From Ridgeia piscesae (Eukaryota > Annelida > Polychaeta > Sabellida > Siboglinidae), in the NCBI GenBank assembly GCA_025642075.2, contig JAODUO010000132.1:741118-805117 (forward strand): 64,000 bases of DNA, written 5' to 3'. The position numbers were made by a program, and so were the translations under genes. The notes beneath the pieces were generated by a model. The model worked only from the letters and a program-made list of their open reading frames with translations, ran no database searches and was not told where the DNA came from. Shown piece by piece: positions 60,608-64,000 of this stretch; positions within the stretch are counted from its first letter, which is position 1; every line of letters starts with the position of its first letter.

Positions 60608-62195
60608 TTAACGCCATTCTACAATACAAATAACTTCACTGGAAATAGTTATATCAGTTTAAGTTAAGACAAGTTGACACCACAATCTCGCCAGTCAAAG
60701 ACTATATGGTATATAAAGAAAGGAAATTGCTACTATAATTGTAACTGATGTGTATTCGATGCCTCGTGGCAAAGGGTGTATCACGTGATGCTCGCAATAT
60801 GGAGGGTCACATCCGGCAATGGAACGCCGGGCTTAGGGGCAGATACTCCCTCCCTTTCTCGTAGCACAGTGGTCAGTTGTGAGGGTTGAAGGTCGTGACA
60901 TTTCTCGCCAGGGGAACGTTGTAAGGAGCAACCAAAGCGGAGTCCCGAGCCCAAGTAGATACATTAGATACTGTACTATGTACTAATGTACTATAGGCAG
61001 AATGTTCCCAGTGTCTCCCACTTCCGGATACCCTCTTTTTAAATTATATTATAAATTACATAATTTCATGGATTTTATCTTTAAAAAATTATGTTTTTCA
61101 CGATAAACTTTAATTAATTCGTTCTACGTTTTGTTTGTGGAAAAATACATTATTGAAAGATATAAAAATGCTTAGTAGTTACTGCTTAACTATATCTTGG
61201 AGGACTTTCATGTAGTCTTTAAAATACATCTATGTATTGATGGATTTTTATTATTTTGCTTTTTTGTTATTTTAATAACTATTAGAAGGCCACCTGGCAC
61301 AGAGACACTGAACAAGAAAAAAAGGATATGGGATAGACCAGGAGAAACAGAGAGGCCACAAACAGAAACATTGAACAGGAAAAATTAGCAGAGTAAATAA
61401 GAATTGTTACTTGACTGCAGTGTCACCAACAGTGTCACTCTTGCGAAGACATTAATTTGAACAAGTCTACTTCAGTCCTATTATAAAGTTACATTGTATT
61501 AGTCAATAAAGCAATGTCATAACTATTTTACACACACATACCCCACATAAAACCTAATATGTATTAAATGACACATACCCTATTCATATTTGGGATGTCA
61601 TTAGACATACAGAGGATAATCAACTAGAGAAAATGCTAGATATTGTTAGGCAATGCAAAATGTCCTGTTGTAATAACCACCAATAAGAACTCATGCTTGT
61701 GGGAAACAACTGTACTGGTTTTGCAATTTGTCACTAATTCAGGTAGAAACAATCGTTCAAATAGGGTGTTTGACAGCCATGGTGACGGATGATGTGTTTC
61801 CACAAAAGAAGAGTTCAAAACAAAGTTAGCAGTGTTATCCAGAAAAGTGAATGTGTACATACTTGATTTTAGATTTTTTAAATATGTATTCTGCAGATGA
61901 TATAAAATAATTTTTCTAATAATATAAAATACAGTTGTGACTGGTTGCATTTAGAATACTGTGTTGTAATGCAAGTGAATTGTCAGTTGTTTGTCTAACT
62001 ATTTTGTTCACTTGGATAGTTTAGGGTAATATCGATTCAGTGTTGTGTGTGGCAGATTCACACCCTGCTGGTGTTCGTTATGCAAACATTACATGTGTGC
62101 ACACGCATTGATTCTATTTAATAGTTAATATATAGATAATAATTACAACCATGGTTTATTATATGCCAGTACACTAAGTGATTGTTCAACTCTTG
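60608..62195. other. Intergenic, no recognisable feature
   Basis: Unique sequence. 60780-60960 is locally GC-rich (GGCAATGGAACGCCGGGCTT) but carries no family motif. Confidence 0.4.
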
Positions 62196-62199
62196 CAGT

Positions 62200-62214
62200 T
62201 ATAGTGTGTGTGTG

Positions 62215-62255
<41 letters not shown>

Positions 62256-62320
62256 GTGTCTGTGTGTGTGTCTGTGTGTGTGTCTGTGTGTGTCCATGTG
62301 TGTGTGTGTCTGTGTGTGTC

Positions 62321-62375
<55 letters not shown>

Positions 62376-62402
62376 TGTGTGTGTCTGTGTGTGTGTCTGG
62401 GT
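62200..62402. repeat. TG/TCTG microsatellite
   Basis: (TG)n interrupted by TTGTGTC and TCTGTG, adjacent to the Ulp1 relic. Confidence 0.9.
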
Positions 62403-62417
62403 AGTGAATATATAACT

Positions 62418-62735
62418 TCAGAAAGTATGTGGAACATGCATGCACAAACTGTTTTTTAAGATAACATACGTTGTCATTCAGCCATTCCCATGGCAAAAGT
62501 GTACGCAAATCTTTCTGCGTCATGGTGATTCCACCAGCTGTCACCTTAGATGGAAGAGACAGTAGGGTATGATTGAAGCTTAATAATCAAGGAATGCAAT
62601 ACCTGCAAATGAAGCTGTTCAAGCTTCGCAATACCTCCTCACCTGTCTTCCGCTTCAGGGAGTATAGTTCAACGTATTTTGTGAAATAGTGTCATGACAT
62701 ATTTGTAGCCATTCTTGGTCTCAGGTAGTGGGCCT
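62418..62735 (-). pseudogene. Broken integrase + Ulp1-protease transposon relic (Ginger-like)
   Basis: On the minus strand, reading down from about 62735, the sequence encodes ILGPLPETKNGYKYVMT, then after a frameshift YFTKYVELYSLKRKTGEEVL and RSLNSFICRY. This is an rve-type integrase core. After a TGA and an apparent internal deletion, the frame runs into ITMTQKDLRTLLPWEWLNDN followed by FVHACSTYFLKLY, the start of a Ulp1/SENP (C48) protease domain. Integrase linked to Ulp1 is known in Ginger-type DNA transposons and in KRBA2-like host genes. Frameshift, stop and deletion mark it as dead. Confidence 0.6.
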
Positions 62736-63181
62736 AAAATGTAGCATAAATATAAGTTTGTATAAAAACATTAGGTCGATTCCATTAAAAGGGGCTTCAA
62801 AGTTAAATCAGTATTCTAGATAGGACATTTGTTGTCCCTCTCTTCTAAGACCATCAAATCTAAACTGGCGAACCTTCAATGAAACAAGGAAATCAAGGAA
62901 AATAAATAAAAAAAATTAATAGTAGTAGAAGTTGTGATATTCTATTCACAACAATATGCCATAAAACAGGCACACAAGAATGACATTTTACCATTTTACA
63001 TGCACAATCATCTAATTGCCATAGATAATATAATTTGCAACACAAGCACAAATGCTAACTTGGGACAACAAGTGTGCATGTTATGACTATTTAATTTGTC
63101 ATAAACATTCAAGAGTGGAAATGTTTACAGCATACATATCAATATTGAGTGAGTAGTGAGTGAGCTAGTGAGTAGTATATA

Positions 63182-63237
<56 letters not shown>

Positions 63238-63389
63238 ATATAGAGAAGAGAGAGAGATTGGGGAATACAATATATATACATATTGCAATATTTAATTATT
63301 GAGTGTTGAACCAGCAGGATATATACTATTCAGTAAATCAGTATTGTCTGACTCATGATCTTGTCTGCCAATAAAGATATAAGATCATA

Positions 63390-63470
<81 letters not shown>
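62736..63470. repeat. Intergenic with TA microsatellites
   Basis: (TA)n at 63176-63242 and 63395-63468; otherwise AT-rich unique DNA. Confidence 0.7.
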
Positions 63471-63471
<1 letters not shown>

Positions 63472-64000
63472 TTTTGTCTACAATGGCATTGACGCCACTG
63501 TCCACTGGGGGCCAAGTGGACCTGCCACAAGATCTTTTCTTCTCTTTTTCATCGGTGATGATTTTTTGGCGGATGTTTTGTGTGGCTGAACGTACACTAA
63601 CACTCCAGTTTCTGCAATTATTTCATATAATCATAGTTACATTGATGTTCCTAATGAACGTAATTAAGACCCTCTTGTTCTTGGGTTGCAATAGTGGTGG
63701 TAGTTTGAGCAAATTAATTACATGTAGTTTGTAGGGGGAAGGGGGTAAAGTGGGCCTGTCAGCCAAAGTGGGCCCCATCTGTCAGCATTCCTTGTATGCA
63801 ATGCAGTCAAACCAACAATAGTAATATTTACAAACCCTCCATGGGACACAATTGAACGTTGTATTTGTTTCTTTGGCACAAATGCAAAACATTTGTGTTT
63901 TAGGTATTTTTCTAAAATAATTGATATGCCTTATAAACACCACCTTTTCATAAATTTCAGGGTACATAACTGAAAATTGGGCCAGGGGCAATAGGCCTAT
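63471..64000. other. Intergenic, possible old coding remnant on minus strand
   Basis: Minus-strand frames near 63475-63780 look protein-like (GPTLADRPTLPPSPYKLHV and STWPPVDSGVNAIVDKI) but match no family I can name. No gene is called. Confidence 0.25.

Noticed and set aside
61636..61950. 104-codon minus-strand frame near the Ulp1 relic
   Set aside because: I could not match it to the rest of an Ulp1 domain or to any transposon protein.
63475..63780. Possible gene on the minus strand (GPTLADRPTLPPSPYKLHV; STWPPVDSGVNAIVDKI)
   Set aside because: Short, interrupted by a stop, no recognised family; noted as a possible remnant only.

Overview
This is eukaryotic genomic DNA, almost certainly from a marine lophotrochozoan and most likely a gastropod or other mollusc. 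The grounds are long AT-rich introns with consensus GT..AG splice sites, very abundant micro- and minisatellites, tRNA-derived SINEs, hAT- and Tigger-like elements, non-LTR relics, and metazoan-specific proteins. The species assignment is inference.

Positions 1-50209 on the plus strand hold the 3' part of one large gene of the FRAS1/FREM family. The predicted protein most resembles FREM2 (FRAS1-related extracellular matrix protein 2). I placed 25 exons by splice site and phase. Read from base 2 they join into one open frame of 4359 nt (1452 codons plus stop), which is a strong internal check. In order they encode the end of the last CSPG/NG2 repeat, five Calx-beta domains, the conserved cysteine-containing FREM2-type C-terminal ectodomain, a basic RRKR site, one transmembrane helix and a short tail ending in a class I PDZ-type motif (SEV). 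The signal peptide and most CSPG repeats lie upstream of the window. A poly(A) signal follows the stop codon.

Positions 54873-57881 on the minus strand hold a single-exon reading frame for a 1002-residue protein with 14 C2H2 zinc fingers and an AT-hook. It is tail-to-tail with the FREM2-like gene. The 4.6 kb between the genes contains a 1.36 kb terminal-inverted-repeat element flanked by a 10-bp target duplication, with a SINE nested inside. The last 6 kb (58-64 kb) has no confident gene. It holds a non-LTR reverse-transcriptase relic, a 373-bp tandem duplication, a broken integrase/Ulp1-protease transposon relic and microsatellites.

The most unusual property of the window is the origin of the intronic minisatellites in the FREM2-like gene. 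In at least seven introns the repeat unit is a copy of the neighbouring exon-intron junction: acceptor plus first exon bases, or last exon bases plus donor. These introns therefore carry from two to about forty decoy splice sites beside the real one. A further array of about 90 units mimics a branch point, pyrimidine tract and AG. One whole exon (Calx-beta 4, second half) has a decayed but phase-compatible duplicate 401 bp upstream.
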